DNA from: Rhodopseudomonas rhenobacensis
Lineage (GTDB): Bacteria; Pseudomonadota; Alphaproteobacteria; Rhizobiales; Xanthobacteraceae
Length of the DNA stretch: 64,000 bases
Direction: 5' to 3'
NCBI RefSeq assembly: GCF_014203125.1
Contig: NZ_JACHIH010000019.1
Coordinates: 1 to 64,000, forward strand
The notes beneath the pieces are model-generated. The model was not told the DNA's origin. It searched no databases and saw only the letters and a program-made list of their open reading frames with translations. The translations under genes and the position numbers were made by a program. Position 1 is the first letter of the stretch; the number at the start of each line of letters is the position of its first letter. This document shows positions 1-11,930 of the stretch, in pieces.

Positions 1-70
1 GCCTCCCCCCGTGGGGCCACCCCGCGCCCCCCCGCCCCGCGCGCCCCCCCCCCCCCCCCCCCCCCCCGCC
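1..70. other. GC homopolymer tract, probable sequence artefact
   Basis: The first 70 bases are almost only C and G, with C runs of more than 20. They carry no codon structure and directly abut the repeat element at 79-151. The same kind of tract occurs at 33420-33556 next to the same repeat family. I read this as low-quality or artefactual sequence. The remainder of 1-284 holds only the repeat and short noncoding DNA; no gene can be supported. Confidence 0.7.
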
Positions 71-78
71 TCGGCATA

Positions 79-151
79 ACGCGGCGCCCCCTCACCCGGC
101 GCGACAAGCTTCGCTTGTCACGCCACCCTCTCCCCGCAAGCGGGGCGAGGG
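79..151. repeat. Palindromic dispersed repeat (CGCCCCCTCACCC / CTCTCCCCGC type)
   Basis: This stretch has the arm CGCCCCCTCACCC at about 84-96, a small hairpin (GACAAGC ttc GCTTGTC), and CTCTCCCCGCAAGCGGGGCGAG. The same arms recur at 28531-28681 and 33337-33623. It lies downstream of the glgX stop codon and could act as a transcription end or mRNA-stabilising hairpin. It belongs to a repeat family common between genes in Hyphomicrobiales genomes. Confidence 0.7.
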
Positions 152-284
152 AAGATGCCGCGCCGCTTCGATCAAATTCGCAGCAGCAAAGGTTTCGTCG
201 TTGCGGGATGCCCGTCAGGCCGATGCCGAATTGGCACGACCAAACTCAAACGACCGACATCGTCGCGTGCCTGCGTCAAGCCCT

Positions 285-2363
<2,079 letters not shown>

Positions 2364-2365
2364 CG

Positions 2366-4516
2366 TCAGTCTTCCGGCGTGAGAAAGATGACGCCGAGCG
2401 GCGGCAGCGACAGGCTGAGCTCGGGGATCAGCTGATCCAGCGTGTGCACTTCGCCGGTGTTGCCGACGTTGCTGCCGCCGTAATGCGAGGAGTCCGAATT
2501 CAGCACCTCGCGCCATCTGCCGGGGAACGGCACCCGGACGCGATAGTCGTGGTAGACGTTGGGCGAGAAGTTCGCCACCACCAGGCAGCGCGCGCGGGCG
2601 TCGTTGCCCTTGCGGATCCAGGCGAACACGTTGCGGTCGGCGTCGTCGGTGATGATCCATTCGAAGCCGTAGCCGTCGCAGTCGAGCTGATGCAGCGCCG
2701 GCAGCCGGCGATACAGCCCGTTGAGGTCGCGGATCAGCGTCTGGATGCCTTGGTGGCTCGGCTGTTCGAGCAGATGCCAATCCAGCGAACGGTCGTGATT
2801 CCACTCGCGCTCCTGGGCAAATTCGCAGCCCATGAACATCAGCTTCTTGCCGGGATGCGCGAACATGAAGGCGTAATACGCCCGCAGATTGGCGAAGCGC
2901 TGCCAGGCGTCGCCCGGCATCCGGCCGATCAGCGAGCGTTTGCCGTGCACGACTTCGTCGTGCGACAGCGGCAGAATGAAGTTCTCCGAGAAGGCGTATT
3001 GCAGGCCGAACAGGATCTCGCCGTGGTGATATTTGCGGTAGATCGGATCCTGGCTGATGTAGTCCAGGGTGTCGTGCATCCAGCCCATGTTCCACTTGTA
3101 GCCGAAGCCCAGCCCGTCATATTCGACCGGCCGCGACACCTGCGGCCAGGCGGTGGATTCCTCGGCCGCCGTGGTGGCGTTGGGGAATTTCGCATAGACC
3201 TCGGTGTTGAAGCGGCGCAGGAAATCGATCGCCTCGAGGTTTTCGCGACCGCCGAACTTGTTCGGGATCCAGCCGCCCGCCGGGCGCGAATAGTCGAGAT
3301 ACAGCATCGACGCCACCGCATCGACCCGCAGCCCGTCGATGGCGTAGCGCTCCAGCCAGAACAGCGCGTTGGAGACCAGGAGGTTGACCACTTCGGTGCG
3401 GCCGTAATTGTAGATCAGCGTGCCCCAATCCATGTGCCGGCCCTGCAAGGGGTTGGCGTGTTCATAGAGCGCGGTGCCGTCGAAATTGGCGAGGCCGTGC
3501 GGATCGTCGGGGAAATGCCCCGGCACCCAGTCCAGCAGCACGCCGATATTCTCGCGATGGCAGGCGTCGATCAGCGCGACGAAATCTTCCGGCGAGCCGA
3601 ACCGGCTGGTCGGCGCGAACAGCCCGGTCGGCTGATAGCCCCAGGAGCCGTCGAACGGATGCTCGTTGACCGGCAGAAATTCGACATGGGTGAAGCCGAG
3701 ATCGCGGACGTAAGCCGGCAGCACCTCGGCGAGCTCGCGATAGCTCAGCCACTGATTGTCGTCCTTGCGGCGCCAGGAGCCGAGATGCACTTCGTAGATC
3801 GACATCGGCGCGTCGAGCGCGTTGATGTTGGCGGGCGCCGGGCGGGGATGCGACATCCGCGACGGATCGAGCACGATCGAGGCGGTGGAAGGGCGCAGCT
3901 CGGCGGCGAACGCCAGCGGGTCCGACTTCAGCGGCAGCTGCTGGCCGTTTTGGCCGATAATATCGAATTTGTAGTGATCGCCGGCCAGCGCGCGGGGAAT
4001 GAACAGCTCCCAATAGCCGCTGCCGCGCACCCGCATCGGGTGTCGTCGCGGATTCCAGAAGTTGAAATCGCCGACCACGCTGACGCGCTGCGCATTCGGC
4101 GCCAGCACCACGAAGCCGATGCCGTCGACGCCATCCATTGTCATCGGATGGGCGCCGAGCTTGTCGTACAGCCGCTGATGAGTGCCTTCGCCGAGCAGAT
4201 AGAGATCGAAGTCGGTCAGGATCGGCGGAAACCGATACGGATCGTCGAGATCGACGGTTGTTTCGCCGAACCGGGCGCGCAGCTGATAGCGGCTCGAGCC
4301 GTTCGGCAGCAGGCCGACGAACAAGCCGGCGTCGTGCACGCGCTCCAACACTGCGGTGCCGCCATGCTCGTCGACCGCGTCGACCATCGAGGCTTCCGGC
4401 AGGAACGCCCGCACCACGGTGCGATCATTCTCCTGATGGGGGCCGAGATAGCGAAACGGGTCGGCGTGGCGGCCTTCCACAATCGCGTATGCCTCCTCGG
4501 GCAGATTCGCAATCAT
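2366..4516 (-). CDS. glgB: 1,4-alpha-glucan branching enzyme GlgB
   Basis: The 716-residue enzyme introduces alpha-1,6 branches into linear alpha-1,4-glucan. Two N-terminal CBM48-type beta domains (about residues 1-215; [24 protein letters not shown]) precede the GH13 barrel. Landmarks are [27 protein letters not shown], the nucleophile Asp399 in [12 protein letters not shown], the acid/base Glu in AAEEST near residue 452, and [12 protein letters not shown]. The start at 4516 overlaps the treS-mak stop by 4 nt (ATGA) and has a strong AGGAGG ribosome-binding site 4-5 nt upstream, so translation is probably coupled. A longer open frame upstream lacks support. In the GlgE pathway GlgB branches the maltose-extended chains. 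No glgA or glgC is nearby, so the substrate here is probably GlgE product. Confidence 0.97.
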   Translation of the reverse strand: MIANLPEEAYAIVEGRHADPFRYLGPHQENDRTVVRAFLPEASMVDAVDEHGGTAVLERVHDAGLFVGLLPNGSSRYQLRARFGETTVDLDDPYRFPPILTDFDLYLLGEGTHQRLYDKLGAHPMTMDGVDGIGFVVLAPNAQRVSVVGDFNFWNPRRHPMRVRGSGYWELFIPRALAGDHYKFDIIGQNGQQLPLKSDPLAFAAELRPSTASIVLDPSRMSHPRPAPANINALDAPMSIYEVHLGSWRRKDDNQWLSYRELAEVLPAYVRDLGFTHVEFLPVNEHPFDGSWGYQPTGLFAPTSRFGSPEDFVALIDACHRENIGVLLDWVPGHFPDDPHGLANFDGTALYEHANPLQGRHMDWGTLIYNYGRTEVVNLLVSNALFWLERYAIDGLRVDAVASMLYLDYSRPAGGWIPNKFGGRENLEAIDFLRRFNTEVYAKFPNATTAAEESTAWPQVSRPVEYDGLGFGYKWNMGWMHDTLDYISQDPIYRKYHHGEILFGLQYAFSENFILPLSHDEVVHGKRSLIGRMPGDAWQRFANLRAYYAFMFAHPGKKLMFMGCEFAQEREWNHDRSLDWHLLEQPSHQGIQTLIRDLNGLYRRLPALHQLDCDGYGFEWIITDDADRNVFAWIRKGNDARARCLVVANFSPNVYHDYRVRVPFPGRWREVLNSDSSHYGGSNVGNTGEVHTLDQLIPELSLSLPPLGVIFLTPED

Positions 4517-7500
4517 GTGACCTCCTGGGAACGCTGGGACAAAATCCGAATGACGCCGGCGAGCGGGACGCGGAGCCAATCGGGACGGTGGGCGAGTTCG
4601 TATTCGATTTCGTAGAAGGCTTTTTCTAGCAGGAAGAAATCGAGAATCCCACCCGCCGCCTCAGGATTACCAGGCCACAGCCGGGTATCGGTCATGGATT
4701 CGCGGTAGGCGCCGAGAAACGCCGCCGTCGAACGGTTACGCCACGCTTCGAGCGCCGAGGCAAGCTTGCCCTGGTCGTCCGGCGAGCTTTTCAGCGCGCG
4801 ATCCAGCGCCGCGGTGGCCGAATAGTCGATCGAGCGGATCAACCCGGCGACGTCGCGCGCCGCCGGCGCCTTGCGGCGTCGTTCGGTCTGGGTGCGGCGC
4901 GGCTCGCCCTCGAAATCGATAATAAAAACGTCATCCTTGACGATCAGCATCTGGCCGAGATGGAAATCGCCATGGTGGCGGATGTTCAGCCCGCCGCCGT
5001 CCTCGTGCAACAGGCCGCGCAGCCGCTCGCGGATCGAATCGCGCTGCCTGGCCAGTTCGTCGACCAGCGGCCGATCGGCTTCTTTCAGCTGATCGCGCCG
5101 GCGCTTCACCTCGTCGATGACGCGTTCGGCATAGGCGGTTACGTTGTCGACCCACTCGCGCAGCTGCGCGGCGGTGATCGGATCGGGCGCGAAATCCGCC
5201 ACTTCGTCGTGGGCGGCAAGTGCCACGTGCATCTCGGCGACGCGTCTGCCGGTCTGCGACATATAACGCAGATACGGCACGGTTTCGTCGCTTTCGCCGG
5301 GCTGTTCGGCGGTGGTGAGCAGCCGCTGCTCGTCGACGAAGCGATCGAGATAGGCCTGGGTCACGGTCCAGCCGTCGCCCTGGTTGCCGACGAAGGCGTG
5401 CACCACCGCCACTGCGCTGGTGTTGTCGCCCTCGATCAGTTCGACGCTGCCCATCAGCGCCGGGGTGTTGGCGAAGCCGGCGACGTCGGTGAGGAAGCGG
5501 CCCATCTCGATCTCGGGATTGATGCCGGTCTCCAGCCGCCGATACAGTTTCACCACATAATCGCCGTCGACCAGCGTGGTGCTGTTGGACTGTTCGGTCT
5601 CCACGGCGCGGATGTTCTGCAGCGGCTTGTCCGGCTTCTCGGCGAGCCGCGCGGTCGGACGGAACGCGAGCTGGGCGCCTTGCTCCTCGACCACCAGCGA
5701 CGCCCGCAGATTCTGCAACAACAGCGTCACGAAGTCGGGATCGGAGGCGACGTCGAGCAGGGTGCCTTCGCGGGCGCCCTGGCGCACCGCGGCAAACGCC
5801 CGCGGATTGAAGCGCTCGCGGTCGAAGCGCACCCAGTTGATCTGCATCGGCAGCACGTAGCGCGAGGTCACGCCGCGCTGCGTCGCCTCGAAGAACGCCA
5901 GCCACGGCCGGTTGTCGCCCTCGATGCAGAACGGAATCGCGGAGGTCAGCCGCGGATGGATGGCGCGCGGCGAGCGCTCCGGATACCAGCGGGTGCGCGC
6001 CAGATGCGCCGGCAGCACGTCACGCTCGAATACGCCGCGGGTGCGGCCGAGCGTCATCCAGGTGGCGCCGAGCGGCACCACCAGGGTCTCGAATTCCGGC
6101 ACCGCCGAGGTCGTCGGGTGCTGCGAAGCGTCGCGCTCGCACAGCCGGAACCAATAGAAGCCGTAGGGTGCCAGCGTGATCATGTAGGGCAGTTCGCCGA
6201 TCGCCGGAAACCTCGTGCGTCCCAGCATCTCCTGCGGAATCCGGTCCTTCCACGCCGACAGATCGAGCTCGGTGGCCTGTGCCGAACGCGACAGATTGGC
6301 GACGCAGAGAATCACTTCGTCCTCATATTGCCGGACATAGGCCAGCACCGCACGATTCGACGGCCGGATGAAGCTCATGGTGCCGCGGCCGAATGCCAGC
6401 GTCGACTTGCGCACCGAGATCAGTCGCTTGGTGGCGCTGAGCAGCGACGACAGGCTGCGCGACTGCGCCTCGACGTTGACCGCCTCGTAGCCGTACACCG
6501 GGTCCATGATGGTCGGCGCGTAGAGCCGCGCCGGGTCGGCGCGCGAGAAGCCGCCGTTGCGGTCCGGGGTCCACTGCATCGGCGTGCGCACGCCGTTGCG
6601 GTCGCCGAGATAGATGTTGTCGCCCATGCCGATTTCGTCGCCATAATAGATGATCGGCGTGCCGGGAAACGACAGCAGCAGCGAATTCATCAATTCGATC
6701 TTGCGGCGGTCGTTGTCCATCAACGGCGCAAGCCGCCGCCTGATGCCGACATTGATCCGCGCCCGCGGGTCGTTGGCGTAGGTCGACCACAGATAATCGC
6801 GCTCGACGTCGGTGACCATTTCGAGCGTCAGTTCGTCATGGTTGCGCAGGAACATCGCCCATTGGCAATTCGCCGGAATATCCGGGGTCTGCCGCAGAAT
6901 GTCGGTGATCGGAAAGCGGTCTTCCTGCGCCAGCGCCATGTAGATTCGCGGCATCAGCGGGAAGTGATAGGCCATGTGGCATTCGTCGCCGGCGCCGAAA
7001 TATTGCTGGACGTCCTCCGGCCATTGATTGGCTTCGGCGAGCAGCACCTTGCCCTTGGCATAGGCGTCGAGTTCGGCGCGCAACGTCTTGATGACGGCGT
7101 GGGTCTCGGGGAGATTCTCATTGTTGGTGCCATCGCGCTCGCACAAATAGGGAATGGCGTCGAGCCGGAAGCCGTCGACGCCGGTGTCGAGCCAGCGCTT
7201 CATCACCTGGATCACCGCGGAGACCACCCGCGGATTGTCGAAGTTCAGGTCCGGCTGATGCGAGAAGAAGCGGTGCCAGTAATACTGCTTGGCCTCGGCG
7301 TCCCACGACCAGTTGGATTTCTCGGTGTCGGTGAAGATGATCCGGGTGCCGGAATATTTCTGGTCGCTGTCGCTCCAGACGTACCAGTCGCGCGCGCTCG
7401 ATCCCTTCGGACTGCGGCGGGCGCGCTTGAACCAGTCGTGCTGGTCCGAGGTGTGGTTGATGACGAGCTCGGTGATGACGCGCAGGCCGCGGCGCTTGGC

Positions 7501-7812
7501 CTCGAAGATGAAGCGGCGGAAGTCCTTCATGGTGCCGTAGTCGGGGCTGACCGCGCCGTAATCGGCGATGTCGTAGCCGTCGTCGCGGCCGGGCGAGGGA
7601 TAGAACGGCATCAGCCACAGCGCGGTGACGCCGAGCTCCTGCAGATAGTCCAGCTTTTCGGTGAGGCCGGCAAAGTCGCCGATACCATCATTGTTGCTGT
7701 CGGCGAACGCCTTGACGTGCAGCTGATAGATGATGGCGTCTTTGTACCACAGCTCGTCGGTCTCGACGGTGGTCTGCGAGCCGTTCGGCTCGATCGAGGG
7801 CATGATATTCAT
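4513..7812 (-). CDS. treS: Trehalose synthase / maltokinase fusion (TreS-Mak)
   Basis: This 1099-residue bifunctional protein interconverts trehalose and maltose, then phosphorylates maltose to maltose 1-phosphate. Residues about 1-560 are a GH13 TreS domain: [26 protein letters not shown], the nucleophile in [12 protein letters not shown], and [14 protein letters not shown]. Residues about 600-1099 are the Mak/Pep2 aminoglycoside-kinase-like domain, with [10 protein letters not shown] for the ATP Lys, [10 protein letters not shown] as catalytic loop and [11 protein letters not shown] for the metal Asp. I start at ATG 7812 because GAAGGG lies about 7 nt upstream; a TTG at 7818 would add two residues. 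The gap to glgE is 11 nt and glgB overlaps downstream. The fusion makes substrate hand-off to GlgE direct: trehalose to maltose to maltose-1-P to glucan. Confidence 0.95.
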   Translation of the reverse strand: MNIMPSIEPNGSQTTVETDELWYKDAIIYQLHVKAFADSNNDGIGDFAGLTEKLDYLQELGVTALWLMPFYPSPGRDDGYDIADYGAVSPDYGTMKDFRRFIFEAKRRGLRVITELVINHTSDQHDWFKRARRSPKGSSARDWYVWSDSDQKYSGTRIIFTDTEKSNWSWDAEAKQYYWHRFFSHQPDLNFDNPRVVSAVIQVMKRWLDTGVDGFRLDAIPYLCERDGTNNENLPETHAVIKTLRAELDAYAKGKVLLAEANQWPEDVQQYFGAGDECHMAYHFPLMPRIYMALAQEDRFPITDILRQTPDIPANCQWAMFLRNHDELTLEMVTDVERDYLWSTYANDPRARINVGIRRRLAPLMDNDRRKIELMNSLLLSFPGTPIIYYGDEIGMGDNIYLGDRNGVRTPMQWTPDRNGGFSRADPARLYAPTIMDPVYGYEAVNVEAQSRSLSSLLSATKRLISVRKSTLAFGRGTMSFIRPSNRAVLAYVRQYEDEVILCVANLSRSAQATELDLSAWKDRIPQEMLGRTRFPAIGELPYMITLAPYGFYWFRLCERDASQHPTTSAVPEFETLVVPLGATWMTLGRTRGVFERDVLPAHLARTRWYPERSPRAIHPRLTSAIPFCIEGDNRPWLAFFEATQRGVTSRYVLPMQINWVRFDRERFNPRAFAAVRQGAREGTLLDVASDPDFVTLLLQNLRASLVVEEQGAQLAFRPTARLAEKPDKPLQNIRAVETEQSNSTTLVDGDYVVKLYRRLETGINPEIEMGRFLTDVAGFANTPALMGSVELIEGDNTSAVAVVHAFVGNQGDGWTVTQAYLDRFVDEQRLLTTAEQPGESDETVPYLRYMSQTGRRVAEMHVALAAHDEVADFAPDPITAAQLREWVDNVTAYAERVIDEVKRRRDQLKEADRPLVDELARQRDSIRERLRGLLHEDGGGLNIRHHGDFHLGQMLIVKDDVFIIDFEGEPRRTQTERRRKAPAARDVAGLIRSIDYSATAALDRALKSSPDDQGKLASALEAWRNRSTAAFLGAYRESMTDTRLWPGNPEAAGGILDFFLLEKAFYEIEYELAHRPDWLRVPLAGVIRILSQRSQEVT

Positions 7813-7823
7813 TGGCAAGCCCT

Positions 7824-9812
7824 TCAGGCTAAGCAGCGAAACAGCAGGGCGGGATCACGGTTGGGGTCGATGCGCAGGCGGACGCCACCCCATTCGAGCG
7901 GCACGCGCTCGCCGGTGATCAGATTTTCCAGCACGGCGACATTGCTCAGGCCATGACTGGTTTCAATCTGAACGTCCCCCAATGGAAACCAGACTTCGTG
8001 ATAATCGCGCGACAGCGCGATCGCCACCGCCACCGTATTCGACCCGTCGACCGATTGCTTGACGAAGCCGATCACGTTGCTGTCGTCGATGCCGACGAAG
8101 CGCAGATTGCTGGTCTGCAGCAACGCCGCATTGGCGCGCCGCACGCGGTTGATGTCGCGGATATAGGGCTTGAGGTTGCCGGGTTGATCCCAGTCGCGCA
8201 CCTTGATTTCGTATTTCTCGGAGTTGAGATATTCCTCCTTGCCGGGGATCGGCTCGTGTTCGAGCAGTTCGAAGCCGTTGTAGATGCCGTAGGTGCCGGA
8301 CAGCGTCGCCGCCAGCGCGAGGCGCGACTTGAACATCCAGGGTTCGCCGCTCTGCAGGTGATAGGGCAGGATGTCCGGGGTGTTGACGAAGAAGTTCGGG
8401 CGGTAATACTCCCGCATCGGGTAGGCGGCCAATTCGTTGAGATATTGCTCGATCTCCCACTTCTGGGTGCGCCAGGTGAAATAGGTGTAGGACTGCGTGA
8501 AGCCGAGCTTGGCCAGGCCCTGCATCACCTTCGGCCGGGTGAACGCTTCGGCCAGGAAGATGACGTCGGGGTGCTGCAGCTGAACCTCGTGGATCAGCCA
8601 TTCCCAGAACGGCAACGGCTTGGTGTGCGGATTGTCGACGCGGAAGATCTTGACGCCCTGTTCGGCCCAGAACAGTACCACGTCGCGCAGCGCGTTCCAC
8701 AGCGAGCCGGCGTCATCGCAGGCAAAATCCGGATTGACGATGTCTTCGTACTTCTTCGGCGGATTTTCTGCGTAGCGCATGGTGCCGTCGGGCCGGCGTC
8801 TGAACCAGTCGGGATGCTCGGTCAGCCACGGATGGTCCGGCGAACATTGCACGGCGATGTCGAGCGCGACCTCGATCTCCACCAGCTTGCAGGCGGCGAG
8901 AAAGGCGCGGAAATCCGCCAGCGTGCCCAATTCCGGATGGATCGCGTCGTGGCCGCCCTCGGCGCCGCCGATCGCGTAGGGGCTGCCGGGATCGCCGGGC
9001 TCGGCGGTCAGCGCGTTGTTGCGGCCCTTGCGGTTGGTCTTGCCGATCGGGTGGATCGGCGTGAAATAGATCACGTCGAAGCCCATCGCGGCGATATCGG
9101 GAAGCCGGTTGATGCAGTCGCGGAAGGTGCCGTGCTGGCCCGGCGTGGTGCCCTGGCTGCGCGGCACCATCTCGTACCAGGCGCCGGAGCGCGCCCGCGG
9201 CCGGTCGATCATCAGCGGCAGCGGCGGCGAGCGGGTCAGGTCCGGGCGCGCCTGGCTGTCGGCCATGGCGTCGCGCAGCTCCGGGGTGAGCAGCGGCTCG
9301 GGCTCGCCGGTCTCCAGATAGGCCTGGCAATGGCGTTGAATGATCGCCGCGGTGTCGCCGCCAGCGCGGGCCTTGGTCAGCATCGCCGCGCCTTCCAGCG
9401 CGTCGAGCGTGACGTCCTGGCCGGCCTTCAGCTTCAGTTCGAAGCTGTGCCGCCAGGTGGCGAATTCGTCGGTCCAGGCCTCGATCGCATAGACGTAGCG
9501 TCCCACCTGATCCGGCACGAACGAGCCGCCCCAGCGGTCGTTGACGTCATAGCGCAGCGGCGACCGCTGCCAGTCCTGATCCTGCTCGCGGCGCCAGACC
9601 ACCGCGGCGGCGATCACCTCGTGGCCGTCGCGAAAAATGTCGGCCCAGATCGCGATCGGCTCGCCGACGATGCGTTTGACCGCATAGCGGCCACCGTCAA
9701 CAATCGGAAAGATCTCTTCGATATGAAAAGTCCCGCCGGCTGCGGCGCTTTGAATGCTTTGTGCTGTTTTGTTCACGGTGATGCCAATATCTAGAATAAC
9801 CATCCCAATCAT
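7824..9812 (-). CDS. glgE: Alpha-1,4-glucan:maltose-1-phosphate maltosyltransferase GlgE
   Basis: The 662-residue GH13_3 enzyme transfers maltosyl units from maltose 1-phosphate onto alpha-1,4-glucan. An N-terminal DUF3416-type beta domain (about 30-130; IEEIFPIVDGGRYAVKRIVGE, YVYAIEAWTDEFATWR) precedes the catalytic barrel. The signature segments are VIYFTPIHPIGKTNRKGRNN, EVALDIAVQCSPDHPWL, the predicted nucleophile Asp393 in KIFRVDNPHTKP, and Glu422 in IFLAEAFTRP. These motifs separate GlgE from ordinary amylases. It heads the operon glgE, treS-mak, glgB, glgX and diverges from malQ. Start choice is uncertain between ATG 9812 and ATG 9803. Together these genes give a complete GlgE pathway without ADP-glucose. 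Confidence 0.95.
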   Translation of the reverse strand: MIGMVILDIGITVNKTAQSIQSAAAGGTFHIEEIFPIVDGGRYAVKRIVGEPIAIWADIFRDGHEVIAAAVVWRREQDQDWQRSPLRYDVNDRWGGSFVPDQVGRYVYAIEAWTDEFATWRHSFELKLKAGQDVTLDALEGAAMLTKARAGGDTAAIIQRHCQAYLETGEPEPLLTPELRDAMADSQARPDLTRSPPLPLMIDRPRARSGAWYEMVPRSQGTTPGQHGTFRDCINRLPDIAAMGFDVIYFTPIHPIGKTNRKGRNNALTAEPGDPGSPYAIGGAEGGHDAIHPELGTLADFRAFLAACKLVEIEVALDIAVQCSPDHPWLTEHPDWFRRRPDGTMRYAENPPKKYEDIVNPDFACDDAGSLWNALRDVVLFWAEQGVKIFRVDNPHTKPLPFWEWLIHEVQLQHPDVIFLAEAFTRPKVMQGLAKLGFTQSYTYFTWRTQKWEIEQYLNELAAYPMREYYRPNFFVNTPDILPYHLQSGEPWMFKSRLALAATLSGTYGIYNGFELLEHEPIPGKEEYLNSEKYEIKVRDWDQPGNLKPYIRDINRVRRANAALLQTSNLRFVGIDDSNVIGFVKQSVDGSNTVAVAIALSRDYHEVWFPLGDVQIETSHGLSNVAVLENLITGERVPLEWGGVRLRIDPNRDPALLFRCLA

Positions 9813-9968
9813 GAATTGGAGAACGGGCGGTCAGGTCCTATACAAAGTCTCCATACCGGGCATAGTTCCCGGAACCCACTCTACGCATCGACGTTGTGGA
9901 CGACTATCCTGTTCTTCAATTTGACAGATTCGCGACGCTCCCCGCGTTGCGTGCAGACAGCGTGTTTT
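9813..9968. promoter_or_regulatory. Divergent promoter region glgE / malQ
   Basis: This 156-nt noncoding stretch separates the minus-strand glgE operon from plus-strand malQ and the GH15 gene, so it must carry promoters for both directions. It is more AT-rich than the flanks. It contains an inverted motif, CCGGGcatagtTCCCGG, near 9856, a possible operator or hairpin. I cannot assign sigma-factor boxes with confidence. Confidence 0.45.
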
Positions 9969-11924
9969 ATGGATCTTTTCACTCAAGCGACCGAGCGCGG
10001 CATCCAGACCGAATTCTATGACGGGCAGGGCCACCGACGCGTCACCGACGCGGCGGCGCTGCAGATCATTCTCGACGCCATGCCGATGCAGCCCCACCGG
10101 CGCTGGCTGCCGGGGCCGGTGGTGATCCGCCGCGGCCAGGAGGCGCACACCGAATTGTCGGACGCTGTGGCATTGCCGGCGCGCTGGCGCATCAGCGACG
10201 ACGACGCCGTCATCGCCCAGGGCGAGACCGGCGACCGCACGCTGCGCTGGCCGGGGGATCTGCCGCTCGGCAGCTACCGGCTGCAGTTGACCGATGCGAC
10301 GCAAAGCCAGGACGAAGCGCCGCTGATCGTGGCGCCGCCGACCGGCTATAGCGGCAGCTTCGACCGCTGCTGGATCTTGGCGGTGCAGCTCTACAGCGTG
10401 CGATCGGCCCGCAACTGGGGCATGGGCGACTTCACCGATCTGGAGCGGCTGATCGATCTCGCCGCCTCGCTCGGCGCCGGCGGCGTCGGCCTCAACCCGC
10501 TGCACGCGCTGTTCGACGATCGCCCGTCGGATTGCAGCCCGTATTCGCCGAACAGCCGGCAGTTTCTCAACGCGCTGTATGTCGACGTCGAGCAATTGCC
10601 GGAGTTTTCACGGGGCGATTTTGCCGATTTCGAACCCGCCATGGCGGAATTGGCGCAAGCCGAAACCATCAGCTACGTGGCGGTCGCCGGGCTGAAATGG
10701 CGGGCGCTGCGCCAGGCCTTCGACCGCTTTTGCGCCGCGCCGCAGCCGGAGCGCGCCGCGGCGTTCGCCGCATTCCGCGAGGAGCGCGGCGCGTTGCTGT
10801 TGCGGTTCGCCTGTTTCGAAGTGTTGCGTCACAAATTTAAAACGCCATGGTGGGAGTGGCCGGCCGAGTGGCGGCAGCCGGACGACGAACGATGTGAAAG
10901 CTTGCGCGCGGGCGACGACGGCCGCGAGATCGAATTCATCGAATTCGTGCAATGGTGCGCCGACGAGCAGTTGCGCGGCTGTCGCGACAGCGCCAAGCGG
11001 CTCGGCATGAGCATCGGGCTGTATCTCGACGTCGCGGTGGGGGTGCAGAGCGACGGCTTCGACGCCTGGACCGAGCAGGTGGCGATTTCCCGCCAGCTCG
11101 GCGTCGGCGCGCCGCCCGACCCGCTGAACACCGCCGGGCAGGACTGGGGGCTCGCCGGATTCAATGCCGCCGGGCTCGAAGCGCGCTGCTTCGAGCCGTT
11201 CCGCGCCATGCTGCGCGCCTCGATGCGCTACGCCGGCGCGATTCGCCTCGACCACGTGCTCGGGCTGAAGCGGCTTTATCTGGTGCCGCATGGTTTCCGC
11301 GCCGACAACGGCGCCTATGTGCAGATGCCGTTCGAGGCGCTGCTCGCGGTCACCGCGCTGGAGAGCTGCGCGCATCGTTGCGTGGTGATCGGCGAGGACC
11401 TCGGCACCGTGCCGGACGGCTTCCGCGACCGGCTCGCGGCATGGGGCATCTGGTCGTACCGGGTGATGATCTTCGAGCGCGACGGCAACGGCTCGTTCCG
11501 CGGTCCCGACGCCTATCCGGCCAACGCGCTGGTGACCTTCAACACCCACGATCTGGCGACCTTCGCCGGCTGGCGCGCCTTCGCGGATCTGCAGTTCAAG
11601 CGCTCGATCGGCATCGACCCCGGCGAATCCGACGAGGCGCGCTGGCATGCGCTCGGCATGCTCGGCGACATGCTGCGGCACGAGGCGATCGAACGCGACG
11701 ATTTCTACGCCGTCACCAAATTCCTCACCCGCACGCATTCGCGGCTGCTGGCGATCTCGCTGGAGGACCTGTTGAAAGTCACCGACCAGCCCAATATCCC
11801 CGGCACCGTCGATCAGCATCCGAACTGGCGCCGCCGGCTGCCGGTGGCGCTCGAGGACATCGTGGCGGCGATCGACCAGCCGGCGCTGCAAGACGCCACC
11901 GCCGGTCGCGGCCAACAACGGTAA
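9969..11924 (+). CDS. malQ: 4-alpha-glucanotransferase MalQ (GH77)
   Basis: The 651-residue cytosolic amylomaltase moves maltodextrin segments between chains and releases glucose. GH77 landmarks are WGMGDFTDLERLIDLAASLGAGGVGLNPLHAL, SPYSPNSRQFLNALYVDVE, IGLYLDVAVGV, AIRLDHVLGLKRLYLVP with the nucleophile Asp, GEDLGTVP with the acid/base Glu, and FNTHDLATFAGW. An N-terminal MalQ-specific beta domain precedes them. I start at ATG 9969 (MDLFTQATERGIQ); the open frame continues 51 codons upstream into the promoter region without family character. It is followed 6 nt later by the GH15 gene, so the two are probably co-transcribed as the degradative arm opposite the synthetic GlgE operon. Confidence 0.93.
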   Translation: MDLFTQATERGIQTEFYDGQGHRRVTDAAALQIILDAMPMQPHRRWLPGPVVIRRGQEAHTELSDAVALPARWRISDDDAVIAQGETGDRTLRWPGDLPLGSYRLQLTDATQSQDEAPLIVAPPTGYSGSFDRCWILAVQLYSVRSARNWGMGDFTDLERLIDLAASLGAGGVGLNPLHALFDDRPSDCSPYSPNSRQFLNALYVDVEQLPEFSRGDFADFEPAMAELAQAETISYVAVAGLKWRALRQAFDRFCAAPQPERAAAFAAFREERGALLLRFACFEVLRHKFKTPWWEWPAEWRQPDDERCESLRAGDDGREIEFIEFVQWCADEQLRGCRDSAKRLGMSIGLYLDVAVGVQSDGFDAWTEQVAISRQLGVGAPPDPLNTAGQDWGLAGFNAAGLEARCFEPFRAMLRASMRYAGAIRLDHVLGLKRLYLVPHGFRADNGAYVQMPFEALLAVTALESCAHRCVVIGEDLGTVPDGFRDRLAAWGIWSYRVMIFERDGNGSFRGPDAYPANALVTFNTHDLATFAGWRAFADLQFKRSIGIDPGESDEARWHALGMLGDMLRHEAIERDDFYAVTKFLTRTHSRLLAISLEDLLKVTDQPNIPGTVDQHPNWRRRLPVALEDIVAAIDQPALQDATAGRGQQR

Positions 11925-11930
11925 TCGCAT

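Noticed and set aside
4960-7956. 998-codon plus-strand open frame opposite treS-mak
   Set aside because: Antisense shadow of a clear TreS-maltokinase gene; no ribosome site and no recognisable domain.
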